Position numbers and translations under genes: made by a program | Part shown: piece after piece, positions 8,274 to 17,519 of the stretch | Numbering within the stretch: the stretch's first letter is position 1 | Layout of the letters: each line of letters starts with the position of its first letter | The notes under the pieces: model-generated | Database searches by the model: none | Seen by the model: only the letters and a program-made list of their open reading frames with translations | Told to the model about the DNA's origin: nothing | Origin: Pseudomonas sp. B6002 | GTDB taxonomy: Bacteria; Pseudomonadota; Gammaproteobacteria; Pseudomonadales; Pseudomonadaceae | DNA: 64,000 bases | Direction of reading: 5' to 3' | Assembly: GCF_013385985.1 (NCBI RefSeq) | Contig: NZ_JACAOY010000016.1 | Span: 124,001-188,000 of the forward strand

Positions 8274-8453
8274 ATGACAAAGTCTGCATGGCTGTTTCTA
8301 GGCCTGACCCTCGCGGCAGGCGTGTTTGGCATGAGCGCATCAGCCCAGGATGAGCAAACCACTGCATTCGTCGTCGCAGGTGTGTTTGCCAGCCTGTTGG
8401 TGCTGTCGCTCATCGTTGGCCGCCGATTCAAATTCGACCCTGTGTTGCGCTAA
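8274..8453 (+). CDS. Small membrane protein of unknown function (59 aa)
   Basis: ATG at 8274 with GAGG about 8 nt upstream (its ribosome site overlaps the end of the preceding gene) and TAA at 8451. Two hydrophobic stretches are present: SAWLFLGLTLAAGVFGMSASA (about 3-23), which could be a signal peptide ending ASA, and TAFVVAGVFASLLVLSLIVG (about 29-48), followed by the positive tail GRRFKFDPVLR. It would make a single- or two-span inner-membrane protein. It is translationally linked to the upstream 75-aa gene and shares its sigma54 promoter. No family recognised. Confidence 0.7.
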   Translation: MTKSAWLFLGLTLAAGVFGMSASAQDEQTTAFVVAGVFASLLVLSLIVGRRFKFDPVLR

Positions 8454-8526
8454 CCGCCTCCCCCGCACCTACCTTATGTCGCCCCGCCCTAGTAAATCGG
8501 CAAATTGCCACTAGTCTTAAAATTAA

Positions 8527-8540
8527 GGGCAAAAGGCCAT
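8527..8540. promoter_or_regulatory. Candidate AmrZ binding site in the long amrZ upstream region
   Basis: GGGCAAAAGGCCAT closely resembles the AmrZ recognition pattern (GGC-rich half, A-tract, GCC), and AmrZ is known to repress its own gene. The 385-nt region 8454-8838 upstream of amrZ holds no convincing gene. A 109-codon open frame there has no ribosome site and atypical composition. Confidence 0.45.
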
Positions 8541-8755
8541 ATTGCTATAGGATGTGCGGCCTCAAACCCTGTGGTGGCCTGGACTTACGGGAAGTTCCCT
8601 TGGGGAATGACTCGTGGAAAAGTTTTCCAACCAGTCCGCAAAAATGCAAATCAGTGCTGGCATAAAGCCTTTAGGCAGTTCAATATTTGTCACAGAATTG
8701 ACGCCAAGGAACTGTCAAATCTGAGGCATGATGCGGCCTCTTTGCAATTCGGGTT

Positions 8756-8781
8756 GAACTTTGGTCGTGAGTCTTGTCTTA
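8756..8781 (+). promoter_or_regulatory. Possible AlgU (sigma22)-type promoter of amrZ
   Basis: GAACTT at 8756-8761 is followed after 15 nt by TCTTA at 8777-8781. The -35 matches the AlgU consensus exactly. The -10 (consensus TCTGA) and the spacer (16-17 expected) are imperfect. AlgU control of amrZ is known in Pseudomonas. Confidence 0.4.
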
Positions 8782-8838
8782 ACACTCATCTTGCGGCCAA
8801 TTCCAAAAACCGCTCCCCTGAACTAACCGGTTAAATAT

Positions 8839-9165
8839 ATGCGCCCATTGAAACAGGCAATTTATTCCAGCCGTACGGCTGACAAGTTCGTCGTACGTCT
8901 GCCAGACGGAATGCGGGAACGCATTGCCGAGGTGGCTCGCAATCATCACCGCAGCATGAACTCCGAAATCATCGCGCGCCTGGAACAGAGCCTCATTCAG
9001 GAAGGTGCGTTGGGCGAAGAGTTGAGCATGCGCCTGGACAGCCCAGAGCTGTCACTGCACGAACGCGAACTGCTGCAGCGTTTTCGTCAGCTCTCCCACC
9101 GCCAGCAAAATGCTCTCGTCTCGCTTATCGCGCACGACGTTGAAGCGGCCGCAGAAGCCGATTGA
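8839..9165 (+). CDS. amrZ: Ribbon-helix-helix transcription factor AmrZ (AlgZ)
   Basis: Arc-family DNA-binding regulator of alginate, motility, biofilm and c-di-GMP genes in Pseudomonas. It is 108 aa. The ribbon-helix-helix core includes the beta strand [20 protein letters not shown] (about 15-34), then [17 protein letters not shown] (about 36-52). The C-terminal tetramerisation part [20 protein letters not shown] is also typical. In the P. fluorescens group AmrZ represses flagellar synthesis, which ties in functionally with the adjacent flg genes. It has its own terminator. Confidence 0.96.
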   Translation: MRPLKQAIYSSRTADKFVVRLPDGMRERIAEVARNHHRSMNSEIIARLEQSLIQEGALGEELSMRLDSPELSLHERELLQRFRQLSHRQQNALVSLIAHDVEAAAEAD

Positions 9166-9183
9166 TCTGCAACTGAAAGCCGA

Positions 9184-9210
9184 AGCCAGCCATGTGCTGG
9201 CTTTTTTTTT
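9184..9210 (+). terminator. Terminator of amrZ
   Basis: AGCCAGC, loop CATGT, GCTGGCT, then a run of nine T, 19 nt after the amrZ stop. Confidence 0.9.
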
Positions 9211-9223
9211 GCGTGGGATTTTT

Positions 9224-9310
9224 TGTAGGAGCCAGCTTGCCGGCGATCCGGGCGATGCGGCCTGTCAGTTAGACCGAGGGGATGCGATCGCTGGCAAACC
9301 AGCTCCTACA
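9224..9310. repeat. REP doublet (GTAGGAGC class)
   Basis: TGTAGGAGCCAGCTTGCCGG at the left and its near-complement ending ACCAGCTCCTACA at the right, with GACCGAGG in the spacer. It lies between the convergent genes amrZ and mgtE. Confidence 0.85.
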
Positions 9311-9332
9311 GGGAGCTGGCTTGCCAGGAAGG

Positions 9333-10775
9333 TCAAAGCAGGAAGATCGTGGCCAGGCCCAGGAAGATGAAGAAGCCACCGCTGTCGGTCATGGCCGTGA
9401 TCATCACGCTGGCCCCCATTGCAGGGTCACGCCCAAGGCGCGCCAGGGTCATGGGGATCAGCACCCCCATCAGCGCAGCCAGCAACAGGTTGAGCGTCAT
9501 GGCGGCGGTCATCACGACACCCAGCGACCAGCTGCCATACAGCAAGTAGGCCACGATACCGATCACCCCGCCCCACACCACGCCATTGATCAGCGCAACC
9601 GCCAACTCTTTGCGCATCAGGCGTGAAGTGTTGCCCGTGTTCACCTGGTCGAGCGCCATGGCGCGCACGATCATGGTGATGGTCTGGTTACCCGAGTTAC
9701 CACCAATACCTGCCACGATTGGCATCAGGGCCGCCAGGGCCACCAATTTCTCGATCGAGCCCTCAAACAGACCAATGACTCGCGAAGCGATGAATGCAGT
9801 GATCAGGTTGATCGCCAGCCACGCCCAACGGTTACGCAGCGAGCGCCAGACGGAGGCGAAGATATCCTCCTCCTCACGCAGACCCGCCATGTTCAGGACT
9901 TCGGTTTCGCTTTCTTCACGAATCAGGTCGACCATTTCATCGATGGTCAGACGGCCGATCAGCTTGCCGTTCTTGTCGACCACCGGGGCCGAGATCAAGT
10001 CATAACGCTCGAACGCCTGGGCGGCGTCGTAGGCGTCTTCGTCCGGGTGAAAGCTCACCGGATCACTGGCCATGACGTCCGCAACTTTCTTCTCAGGGTC
10101 GTTGACCAGCAGACGCTTGATCGGCAGCACACCCTTGAGGATGCCCTCGTAATCGACCACGAACAATTTGTCGGTATGGCCCGGCAGCTCCTTGAGGCGG
10201 CGCAGGTAGCGCAGAACCACTTCCAGGCTGACATCTTCGCGGATGGTGACCATCTCGAAGTCCATCAGCGCGCCGACCTGATCCTCGTCGTAAGACAAGG
10301 CGGAACGCACCCGCTCACGCTGCTGGCCGTCGAGGGCCTCCATCAGCTCATGGACAACGTCACGCGGCAGCTCTGGGGCCAGGTCAGCCAGTTCGTCAGC
10401 GTCCATCTCCTTGGCGGCAGCCAGGAGTTCGTGATCGTCCATGTCGGCGATCAGGGTTTCACGAACCGAATCGGATACTTCGAGGAGAATGTCGCCGTCG
10501 CGATCAGCCTTGACCAACTGCCAGAGGGTCAGTCGATCATCAAGCGGCAAGGCTTCAAGGATATAAGCAACGTCGGCGGAGTGCAGATCATCGAGCTTGC
10601 GTTGCAGCTCGACGAGGTTTTGCCGGTGGACCAGGTTTTCGACGCGGTCGTGGTTCGGACCTTCCTGGCGGTGCGTGAGGTCTTCGACCACGCGCTGGCG
10701 CTGCAGTAGCTCGATGACTTGAGCCAGGCGATCCTGCAGGCTTTCTTGTGTTTTCTTTACTTCTACTTCGGTCAT
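9333..10775 (-). CDS. mgtE: Magnesium transporter MgtE
   Basis: Mg2+-gated Mg2+ channel of the inner membrane. It is 480 aa from the ATG whose complement is at 10773-10775 (MTEVEVKKTQ), preceded by GGAG. It has the N-domain of helical repeats (about 30-130, LDDLHSADVAYILEALPLDD), paired CBS domains (about 130-255, VADVMASDPVSFHPDEDAYD and SAPVVDKNGKLIGRLTIDEM) and five C-terminal membrane helices (about 285-480). The pore motif PIVAGIGGNSGNQT is intact. It is monocistronic, with its stop 22 nt from a REP doublet. Confidence 0.96.
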   Translation of the reverse strand: MTEVEVKKTQESLQDRLAQVIELLQRQRVVEDLTHRQEGPNHDRVENLVHRQNLVELQRKLDDLHSADVAYILEALPLDDRLTLWQLVKADRDGDILLEVSDSVRETLIADMDDHELLAAAKEMDADELADLAPELPRDVVHELMEALDGQQRERVRSALSYDEDQVGALMDFEMVTIREDVSLEVVLRYLRRLKELPGHTDKLFVVDYEGILKGVLPIKRLLVNDPEKKVADVMASDPVSFHPDEDAYDAAQAFERYDLISAPVVDKNGKLIGRLTIDEMVDLIREESETEVLNMAGLREEEDIFASVWRSLRNRWAWLAINLITAFIASRVIGLFEGSIEKLVALAALMPIVAGIGGNSGNQTITMIVRAMALDQVNTGNTSRLMRKELAVALINGVVWGGVIGIVAYLLYGSWSLGVVMTAAMTLNLLLAALMGVLIPMTLARLGRDPAMGASVMITAMTDSGGFFIFLGLATIFLL

Positions 10776-11080
10776 AGGCGAACTCCACTCCCAGCAGCGG
10801 GGCACGCCGGAAGGATCAATCAGTCAATTCATGATTGGTAAAGCGGGGTACTGAGTAACTACTGGGTAAGTCCATGGAGGTATTCCACAAGCCCCGGCGG
10901 GGCTGACGGGCGCAATGATACACGCTGCGCGCGCTTTTAACGTCAAAAAACTGGAAAGAACAAGCGCTTGCGAGCCAAAGCTGAGCATTGGCTGCATCTA
11001 TGAACTGCGACGACGCAGCCGAGGAGGAAAACACATGAGGGCAGGATAAAAAGATGAAATCCTACCCAAACCCCAGACGG
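10776..11080. other. Intergenic region upstream of mgtE
   Basis: About 300 nt without a convincing gene between mgtE and the tRNA cluster terminator. A short hairpin (AGCCCC/GGGGCT, 10890-10904) sits about 115 nt upstream of mgtE, in its probable leader. I see no known Mg2+ riboswitch pattern. Confidence 0.5.
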
Positions 11081-11110
11081 CAAAAAGCCCGCACTAGGCG
11101 GGCTTTTTGT
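11081..11110 (-). terminator. Terminator of the csrA-side tRNA cluster
   Basis: On the minus strand AAAAAGCCCGCC, loop TAGT, GCGGGCTTTTTG: a GC stem with flanking A and T runs just after the last tRNA-Arg. Confidence 0.88.
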
Positions 11111-11115
11111 TTGTA

Positions 11116-11192
11116 TGGTGCACTCGACAGGATTCGAACCTGTGACCGCTCGGTTCGTAGCCGAGTACTCTATCCAGCTGAGCTACGAGTGC
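11116..11192 (-). tRNA. tRNA-Arg (anticodon ACG), copy 2
   Basis: 77 nt. Acceptor GCACTCG/CGAGTGC, discriminator A and CCA encoded. Anticodon loop CTACGAA (anticodon ACG). T arm CAGGTTCGAATCCTG. It is identical in sequence to the copy at 11265-11341, separated by 72 nt, and lies last in a Ser-Arg-Arg tRNA run downstream of csrA. Confidence 0.96.
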
Positions 11193-11264
11193 AGATTGTG
11201 TTTTTAGACCAGATCACAACTGGTTGAAGCCGAGTCACCTGCATTGCTGCAACTGACTCTTAAA

Positions 11265-11341
11265 TGGTGCACTCGACAGGATTCGAACCTGTGACCGCTC
11301 GGTTCGTAGCCGAGTACTCTATCCAGCTGAGCTACGAGTGC
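11265..11341 (-). tRNA. tRNA-Arg (anticodon ACG), copy 1
   Basis: 77 nt, identical to the following copy: acceptor GCACTCG/CGAGTGC, anticodon ACG, CCA encoded. A tandem duplication of the major arginine tRNA. Confidence 0.96.
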
Positions 11342-11449
11342 ATTTGTTGCCGCGCATTATAGGCCGTTCAATCTCTATGTAAAGCTATTTTTTCGTTTAA
11401 TTTCAACAACTTAGCGAAAAAACCAGATTGCAACGTACTAAGCAAATAA

Positions 11450-11540
11450 TGGCGGAGAACGGGGGATTCGAACCCCCGACACCCTTTTGAGGTGTACTCC
11501 CTTAGCAGGGGAGCGCCTTCGGCCACTCGGCCAGCTCTCC
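11450..11540 (-). tRNA. tRNA-Ser (anticodon GCU)
   Basis: 91 nt class II tRNA. Acceptor GGAGAGC/GTTCTCC, anticodon loop CTGCTAA (GCT), a long variable arm (TACACCTCAAAAGGGTGT), T arm GGGGTTCGAATCCCC and CCA encoded. It lies 62 nt downstream of csrA, as in other pseudomonads. Confidence 0.96.
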
Positions 11541-11602
11541 GCAACACGGGGCGTATATTAACCACGTTCATCCCCGTTTGCAAACATAAAAAACGATAAA
11601 AA

Positions 11603-11791
11603 TTAAAGGCTTGGTTCTTCGTCCTTCTCTTTCTTGATCCGCAGGTAGATTTCCTCGCGGTGGACCGCTACCTCTTTCGGAGCGTTAACCCCGATACGTA
11701 CTTGATTGCCTTTGACGCCGAGCACGGTCACGGTGATTTCGCCATCACCGATAATCAGGCTTTCTGCGCACCGACGAGTCAGAATCAGCAT
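11603..11791 (-). CDS. csrA: Carbon storage regulator CsrA/RsmA
   Basis: Small RNA-binding protein that represses translation by binding GGA motifs in mRNA leaders; the output of the Gac/Rsm pathway. It is 62 aa, starting MLILTRR at the ATG complementary to 11789-11791, with a GAGAAAGG ribosome site. The core [20 protein letters not shown] and the RNA-contacting [17 protein letters not shown]-like segment are intact. The gene order alaS-lysC-csrA-tRNA-Ser is the classical gammaproteobacterial one. Confidence 0.97.
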   Translation of the reverse strand: MLILTRRCAESLIIGDGEITVTVLGVKGNQVRIGVNAPKEVAVHREEIYLRIKKEKDEEPSL

Positions 11792-11922
11792 ACCTTTCTC
11801 CTCACGCATTTCAGTTCAGGAACAACAGTCTGCAAAAAAAAGGCCTTCGACCTACAACCAAAAAGGCCATAGCCCTATCCGCCTAAGTATTGTCGAGCCC
11901 ACGCAAAAGAACATGCGCCCCA

Positions 11923-11957
11923 CAAAAAAAGGAAAGGCGCGGTAAACCGCGCCTTCC
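11923..11957 (-). terminator. Terminator between lysC and csrA
   Basis: On the minus strand GGAAGGCGCGG, loop TTTA, CCGCGCCTTTCC and a T-run: about 11 bp of stem with one internal bulge. It lies 11 nt after the lysC stop and would uncouple lysC from csrA, which then needs its own promoter in 11792-11922. Confidence 0.85.
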
Positions 11958-11967
11958 TGGCACTGCA

Positions 11968-13209
11968 TCACTCGCCCTGTCGGGCCGGAGCGTCGAGCTC
12001 AAACGCGGTATGCAGAGCGCGTACAGCCAACTCCAGGTACTTCTCTTCGATCACCACCGAGACCTTGATCTCCGAGGTGGAGATCATCTGGATGTTGATG
12101 CTTTCCTTGGCCAGCGCCTCGAACATGCGGCTGGCAACGCCGGCATGGGAACGCATGCCCACACCCACGATCGACACCTTGGCAATCTTGGTATCGCCGA
12201 CCACTTCACGAGCGCCAATCTCGCTCGCGGTGTTCTGCAGGATCCGCTCCGCCGCATCGTACTCGTTGCGGTGCACGGTGAAGGTGAAATCGGTGGTGTT
12301 ATCGTGCGAAACGTTCTGCACGATCATGTCGACCTCAATGTTCGCGCCACTGATAGGGCCCAGGATCTTGAAGGCCACGCCCGGGGTGTCTGGCACGCCA
12401 CGGATCGTCAGCTTGGCTTCATCGCGGTTGAAAGCGATGCCGGAAATGATCGGCTGTTCCATGGATTCCTCTTCATCAATAGTAATGAGGGTGCCCGGAC
12501 CCTCTTTGAAGCTGTGCAATACGCGCAGCGGAACGTTGTACTTGCCGGCGAATTCCACCGCGCGAATCTGCAGCACCTTGGAACCGAGGCTGGCCATTTC
12601 CAGCATCTCTTCGAAGGTGATCTTGTCCAGGCGCTGGGCCACGGACACCACACGCGGGTCAGTGGTATAGACGCCATCGACATCGGTGTAGATCTGGCAT
12701 TCATCAGCCTTCAAGGCTGCTGCCAGCGCTACGCCAGTGGTGTCCGAACCGCCACGCCCAAGGGTAGTGATGTTGCCCTGCTCGTCGACACCCTGGAAAC
12801 CGGCGACAACCACCACTCGACCTTCCTTCAGGTCCGCACGAATCTTCTGATCGTCGATCTGCAGGATGCGCGCCTTGGTGTGCGCACTGTCGGTGAGGAT
12901 GCGTACCTGGCTGCCAGTGTAGGACACCGCTGGCACGCCACGCTTGTTCAGCGCCATGGCCAACAGGGCAATGGTCACCTGCTCACCCGTCGACACGATC
13001 ACATCCAGCTCACGCGGCAGCGGCTGTTGATCACCGCTGATTGCCTTGGCCAGGTCAATCAGGCGATTGGTCTCACCGCTCATGGCCGACAGCACCACCA
13101 CCAGGTCGTCGCCGGCATCGCGGAATTTCTTAACCTTGTCGGCGACCTGCTCGATTCTTTCGACAGAGCCGACCGAGGTGCCTCCAAATTTCTGTACGAT
13201 CAAAGCCAT
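11968..13209 (-). CDS. lysC: Aspartate kinase LysC
   Basis: Phosphorylates aspartate in the first step toward lysine, threonine, methionine and diaminopimelate. It is 413 aa, the size of the monofunctional aspartokinase. N-terminal MALIVQKFGGTSVGSVERI and the kinase domain (to about residue 245; TLGRGGSDTTGVALAAAL) are followed by two ACT domains (about 265-413) for feedback by Lys/Thr. An internal start for a beta subunit is likely, as in related enzymes, but was not located. It follows alaS at 97 nt. Confidence 0.97.
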   Translation of the reverse strand: MALIVQKFGGTSVGSVERIEQVADKVKKFRDAGDDLVVVLSAMSGETNRLIDLAKAISGDQQPLPRELDVIVSTGEQVTIALLAMALNKRGVPAVSYTGSQVRILTDSAHTKARILQIDDQKIRADLKEGRVVVVAGFQGVDEQGNITTLGRGGSDTTGVALAAALKADECQIYTDVDGVYTTDPRVVSVAQRLDKITFEEMLEMASLGSKVLQIRAVEFAGKYNVPLRVLHSFKEGPGTLITIDEEESMEQPIISGIAFNRDEAKLTIRGVPDTPGVAFKILGPISGANIEVDMIVQNVSHDNTTDFTFTVHRNEYDAAERILQNTASEIGAREVVGDTKIAKVSIVGVGMRSHAGVASRMFEALAKESINIQMISTSEIKVSVVIEEKYLELAVRALHTAFELDAPARQGE

Positions 13210-13269
13210 TTCTAAGCCGCCTCAGCCCGTAAAGGGGCGCCCAATAAACAAATCTTGCAGCACCGCAGC

Positions 13270-13294
13270 GAGCCCATGACTAGACCATGGGCTC
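13270..13294. other. Nine-bp perfect hairpin between alaS and lysC
   Basis: GAGCCCATG, 7-nt loop, CATGGGCTC. There is no T-run on either side, so it is not a standard terminator. It may act as an mRNA processing or stability element in the 97-nt alaS-lysC spacer. Confidence 0.45.
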
Positions 13295-13306
13295 ATTAAC
13301 GGTGCC

Positions 13307-15925
13307 TTAAATGCCTGCCTCGACAAACGGCACGGTCAGGGCCAGGGCCGCGTCCAGGGAGCCTGCGTCTACACCACCGCCTTGCGCCATGTCCGGACGA
13401 CCACCGCCCTTCCCGCCCACTGCCGCAGCGGCTTGCTTCATCAAATCACCGGCCTTGAGTTGGCCAGTCAGGTCCTTGGTTACACCGGCAACCAGAACGA
13501 CCTTATCCTCATGGACACCGCCGAGCAGGATCACTGCGCGGCCGAGCTTGTTCTTCAACTGATCGACCAAGGCCAACAGCGCCTTGCCGTCCTGGCCATC
13601 CAGGCGCGCAGCCAGGACTTTCACGTCCTTGACGTCCACCGCCGAAGCCGACAAATCGTCGCCTGCAGCGCTGGCCGCCTTGGCTTGCAACTGTTCCAGC
13701 TGTTTCTCCAGCGCACGGTTGCGCTCCAGCACAGCGGACAGCTTGTCGATCAGGTTGTCGCGGCTGCCCTTGACCAGGCTGGCCGCTTCCTTGAGTTGTT
13801 CTTCGGCCGCATTGAGGTAGGCCAGGGCCGCAGCGCCAGTCACCGCTTCAATACGACGTACACCGGAGGCCACACCGCCTTCGCTGATGATCTTGAGCAA
13901 AGCGATGTCGCCGGTACGGTTGGCGTGGATACCGCCACACAGCTCCACCGAGAAATCGCCGCCCATGCTCAGGACGCGCACGCTGTCGCCGTACTTCTCG
14001 CCGAACAACGCCATGGCACCCTTGGCCTTGGCGGTCTCGATATCGGTCTCTTCGGTCTCAACCGCCGTGTTCTTGCGGATCTCGGCGTTAACGATGTCTT
14101 CCAGCGCCTTGATCTGCTCAGGCTTGATCGCTTCGAAGTGGCTGAAGTCGAAACGCAGGCGCTGACTGTCGACCAACGAACCTTTCTGCTGAACGTGCTC
14201 GCCCAGTACCTGGCGCAGTGCAGCGTGCAGCAAGTGAGTGGCCGAGTGGTTCAGCGACGTTGCATGACGCACGTCTGCGTCCACTTGAGCGTCTACCGGC
14301 GAACCCACGGTCAGGCTGCCCGAAGCCAGCACGCCGTGGTGCAGGAATGCGCCACCGGTCTTGGTGGTGTCGCGCACATCAAACCGGCCAGCGGCTGCCT
14401 TGAGGAAACCGCAGTCGCCGATCTGGCCACCGGATTCGGCGTAAAACGGCGTCTGGTCCAGCACCACAACGCCTTCGTCACCTTCATTCAAGACGTCGAC
14501 CGACTGGCCTTCTTTATAGAGGGCAACCACTTTGGCCGAACCGTTGGTGGCTTTGTAACCGGTGAACTCAGTGGCCACGTCAACCTTGACCAGGCTGTTG
14601 TAGTCCAGGCCGAACGAGCTGGCCGAACGAGCACGCACACGCTGGGCTTCCATCTCGCGCTCGAAACCTTCCTCGTCGAGGGTCAGGTTACGCTCACGGG
14701 CGATGTCGCCGGTCAGGTCCATCGGGAAGCCGTAGGTGTCGTAGAGCTTGAACACCACGTCGCCCGGCACCACGGAGCCTTGCAGGTTGGCGAGGTCCTG
14801 CTCGAGGATTTTCAGGCCCTGCTCCAGGGTCTTGGCGAACTGCTCTTCTTCGGCCTTCAACACGCGCTCGATGTGCGCCTGGTTCTGGGTCAGCTCAGGG
14901 AACGCGTCGCCCATCTCGGCCACCAGGGCCGCAACGATCTGGTAGAAGAAGCTGCCATTGGCGCCCAGCTTGTTACCGTGGCGGCAGGCGCGACGGATGA
15001 TGCGGCGCAGCACGTAGCCACGGCCTTCGTTGGACGGCAGCACGCCGTCGGCAATCAGGAAACCGCAGGAACGGATGTGGTCAGCCACCACCTTGAGCGA
15101 CGCTTGTTCTTCGTTGGCGCAACCGATGGCCTTGGCGGCCGCGGCCAGCAGGCTCTGGAACAGGTCGATCTCGTAGTTGGAATGCACGTGCTGCATCACC
15201 GCACTGATCCGCTCCAGGCCCATGCCGGTGTCCACCGACGGCGCTGGCAGTGGATGCAACACGCCATCGGCGGTGCGGTTGAACTGCATGAACACGTTGT
15301 TCCAGATCTCGATGTAACGGTCGCCGTCTTCTTCCGGCGAGCCCGGTGGGCCACCCCAGATGTCGGCACCGTGGTCGTAGAAGATCTCGGTGCAAGGGCC
15401 GCACGGGCCGGTATCGCCCATGGTCCAGAAGTTGTCAGAGGCGTACGGCGCGCCTTTGTTGTCGCCGATGCGCACCATGCGCTCGGCCGGTACGCCGACC
15501 TGCTTGGTCCAGATGTCGTAGGCTTCGTCATCGCTGGCGTAGACGGTCACCCAGAGTTTTTCCTTCGGCAGTTTCAGCACGCCGGTGAGGAAGGTCCAGG
15601 CGAAGTTGATCGCGTCTTGCTTGAAATAATCGCCAAAGCTGAAGTTGCCGAGCATTTCGAAAAAGGTGTGGTGACGGGCGGTGTAGCCGACGTTTTCCAG
15701 GTCGTTGTGCTTACCACCGGCGCGCACGCACTTCTGGCTGCTGACAGCACGGGTATAGGCACGTTTTTCCTGACCCAGGAAGCAGTCCTTGAACTGGTTC
15801 ATGCCCGCGTTGGTGAACAGCAGGGTGGGGTCATTGCCTGGGATCAAGGAGCTGGAGGCTACACGGGTGTGACCTTGCTCTTCGAAGAAGCGAAGGAAGG
15901 CTTCACGGATTTCTGCGCTTTTCAT
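13307..15925 (-). CDS. alaS: Alanyl-tRNA synthetase
   Basis: Charges tRNA-Ala and edits Ser/Gly mischarging. It is 872 aa from the ATG complementary to 15923-15925 ([20 protein letters not shown]); an upstream in-frame extension is leader sequence. The class II catalytic domain (about 1-250; [16 protein letters not shown]) is followed by the editing domain. The editing zinc motifs are [12 protein letters not shown] (about 563-574) and [12 protein letters not shown] (about 664-675). The C-Ala coiled coil and a glycine-rich tail ([17 protein letters not shown]) complete the protein. Confidence 0.98.
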   Translation of the reverse strand: MKSAEIREAFLRFFEEQGHTRVASSSLIPGNDPTLLFTNAGMNQFKDCFLGQEKRAYTRAVSSQKCVRAGGKHNDLENVGYTARHHTFFEMLGNFSFGDYFKQDAINFAWTFLTGVLKLPKEKLWVTVYASDDEAYDIWTKQVGVPAERMVRIGDNKGAPYASDNFWTMGDTGPCGPCTEIFYDHGADIWGGPPGSPEEDGDRYIEIWNNVFMQFNRTADGVLHPLPAPSVDTGMGLERISAVMQHVHSNYEIDLFQSLLAAAAKAIGCANEEQASLKVVADHIRSCGFLIADGVLPSNEGRGYVLRRIIRRACRHGNKLGANGSFFYQIVAALVAEMGDAFPELTQNQAHIERVLKAEEEQFAKTLEQGLKILEQDLANLQGSVVPGDVVFKLYDTYGFPMDLTGDIARERNLTLDEEGFEREMEAQRVRARSASSFGLDYNSLVKVDVATEFTGYKATNGSAKVVALYKEGQSVDVLNEGDEGVVVLDQTPFYAESGGQIGDCGFLKAAAGRFDVRDTTKTGGAFLHHGVLASGSLTVGSPVDAQVDADVRHATSLNHSATHLLHAALRQVLGEHVQQKGSLVDSQRLRFDFSHFEAIKPEQIKALEDIVNAEIRKNTAVETEETDIETAKAKGAMALFGEKYGDSVRVLSMGGDFSVELCGGIHANRTGDIALLKIISEGGVASGVRRIEAVTGAAALAYLNAAEEQLKEAASLVKGSRDNLIDKLSAVLERNRALEKQLEQLQAKAASAAGDDLSASAVDVKDVKVLAARLDGQDGKALLALVDQLKNKLGRAVILLGGVHEDKVVLVAGVTKDLTGQLKAGDLMKQAAAAVGGKGGGRPDMAQGGGVDAGSLDAALALTVPFVEAGI

Positions 15926-15985
15926 TAGGTTCTTCCACGGAGGCTGCGGCCAAAGGCCAGTGCGCAACATCATCAGACGGAGCGA

Positions 15986-16019
15986 CGGCAAAGGGCCGCA
16001 TTATATCGGCCCTTTGCCG
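15986..16019. promoter_or_regulatory. Palindromic alaS promoter
   Basis: A perfect 13-bp inverted repeat (CGGCAAAGGGCCG / CGGCCCTTTGCCG) surrounds an 8-nt centre. On the minus strand that centre supplies TATAAT (complement at 16000-16005), a perfect -10 box for alaS about 75 nt upstream of its start. No strong -35 is visible. In E. coli, AlaRS represses its own gene by binding a palindrome around the start site, so this may be the equivalent element. Confidence 0.6.
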
Positions 16020-16071
16020 GTGGTACAGCGTGTTTATGCGATAGAAACAGTCAATTAGACGGTCTGCACTG

Positions 16072-17076
16072 TCATTTTCGGGAAAACTCGACAAATGTCT
16101 GCAGCACCTGCTCCATCTGTGCCCGGCTCACGTCCAGATGCGTGACCATGCGCAGGCGCGGTGCGGCGCTCAACTTAATACCACGCTCGGCGGCAAACGC
16201 CTTCAGGGCCTGCGCCCGGTCGCCGATCTGCACGTAGACCATGTTGGTCTGCACCGGCTCTACTTCATAACCGGCCTTACGCAGTTCATCCCCCAGCCAT
16301 TGGGCGTTGGCGTGGTCGTCGGCCAGGCGCTGCACCTGATGATCCAGCGCATACAGCCCCGCCGCCGCCAGCGAGCCGGCCTGACGCATGCCACCGCCGA
16401 CCATCTTGCGCAGGCGTCGAGCCTTGGCAATCAACGCCGTGGAGCCGCACAGCACCGAGCCAATCGGCGCGCCGAGGCCCTTGGACAGGCACACCGACAC
16501 CGAATCGAAATGCCGGGCGATTTCCCGCGCATCCACGCCCAGCTTGACCGCTGCGTTGTAGAGCCGCGCACCGTCCAAATGCAGGGCCAGGCCGTGTTCA
16601 CGGGTAAACGCCCGCGCCTTCGCCAGGTACTCCAGCGGCAACACCTTGCCTTGCATGGTGTTTTCCAGGGCCAGCAGACGCGTGCGGGCGAAGTGGAAGT
16701 CGTCAGGCTTGATCGCCGCCAGCACCTGGTCCAGGTCCAGCGAGCCGTCCGCCTGCACCTCCAGCGGCTGGGGCTGGATCGATCCTAGCACCGCCGCGCC
16801 GCCACCTTCGTATTTGTAGGTGTGGGCCTGCTGGCCGACGATGTATTCCTCACCACGCTCGCAGTGGGCCATCAACGCCAACAGGTTGCTCATGGTGCCG
16901 GTGGGCACGAACAACGCAGCGGCAAAACCCAGGCGTTTGGCCAGCTCGGCCTCCAGGTGGTTGACGCTGGGGTCTTCGCCGTACACGTCATCACCGCTGG
17001 CGGCATTGGCCATGGCGTCCCGCATGCCGGGGGTGGGTTGGGTCACGGTGTCGCTGCGCAGGTCGATCACAGACAT
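16072..17076 (-). CDS. ltaE: Low-specificity L-threonine aldolase
   Basis: PLP-dependent cleavage of threonine or allo-threonine to glycine and acetaldehyde. It is 334 aa from the ATG complementary to 17074-17076 ([18 protein letters not shown]), with GAGG upstream. The family N-terminus [18 protein letters not shown] and the PLP lysine in [19 protein letters not shown] (about residues 192-210) are intact. It lies between the alaS promoter and the FMN riboswitch of ribH, in the direction opposite to ribH. Confidence 0.94.
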   Translation of the reverse strand: MSVIDLRSDTVTQPTPGMRDAMANAASGDDVYGEDPSVNHLEAELAKRLGFAAALFVPTGTMSNLLALMAHCERGEEYIVGQQAHTYKYEGGGAAVLGSIQPQPLEVQADGSLDLDQVLAAIKPDDFHFARTRLLALENTMQGKVLPLEYLAKARAFTREHGLALHLDGARLYNAAVKLGVDAREIARHFDSVSVCLSKGLGAPIGSVLCGSTALIAKARRLRKMVGGGMRQAGSLAAAGLYALDHQVQRLADDHANAQWLGDELRKAGYEVEPVQTNMVYVQIGDRAQALKAFAAERGIKLSAAPRLRMVTHLDVSRAQMEQVLQTFVEFSRK

Positions 17077-17268
17077 GAAACAAGCCTCTGAGGGATGAGT
17101 AAGTTCCTTTTGAAACAGATTACTGCGGGCAAAGCCACGGAATATCAAGCCCTGAACAGCTTCAATCGAATACCAACCAAATAAACCGATATAGCTTATC
17201 GATACAGCGGTGGTGCAGTTTTTGAAAAACCGTGTTAAAAACTCTCCGCCGCCAGGGTTCTGGCGGCA

Positions 17269-17436
17269 ACGTTCTCAGGGCGGGGTGCAATTCCCCACCG
17301 GCGGTAATTACACGCAATGTGTATAGCCCGCGAGCGCTTGGCGCCTCGAACTGCTCACGCAGGACGGCGACAAGGTCAGCAGACCCGGTGTGATCCCGGG
17401 GCCGACGGTCATAGTCCGGATGAAGAGAGAACGGGA
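17269..17436 (+). ncRNA. FMN riboswitch (RFN element)
   Basis: The conserved RFN blocks appear in order: GTTCTCAGGGCGGGGTGCAA, CCCCACCGGCGGTAAT, AGCCCGCGAGCGC, GGTCAGCAGACCCGGTG, GGCCGACGGTCATAGTCCGG and GGATGAAGAGAGAACGGG. It begins about 280 nt upstream of ribH and is the only gene-control element facing that gene. FMN binding should lower expression, probably at translation (see the hairpin at 17520-17542). Confidence 0.95.
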
Positions 17437-17519
17437 TTGGCACCTAAGGGCCGCGCGCCGACCTCATGCTTGCATGACGACGCTGTCCGTACCCTTAAAT
17501 CCCATTCGATTCATAACGC

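Noticed and set aside
8505-8834. 109-codon frame upstream of amrZ
   Set aside because: No Shine-Dalgarno, no codon bias, and it overlaps the candidate AmrZ/AlgU control elements; treated as regulatory DNA.
13382-15928. 848-codon open frame antisense to alaS
   Set aside because: A mirror of the high-GC alaS codon pattern; no ribosome site, no family motif, and alaS is certain.
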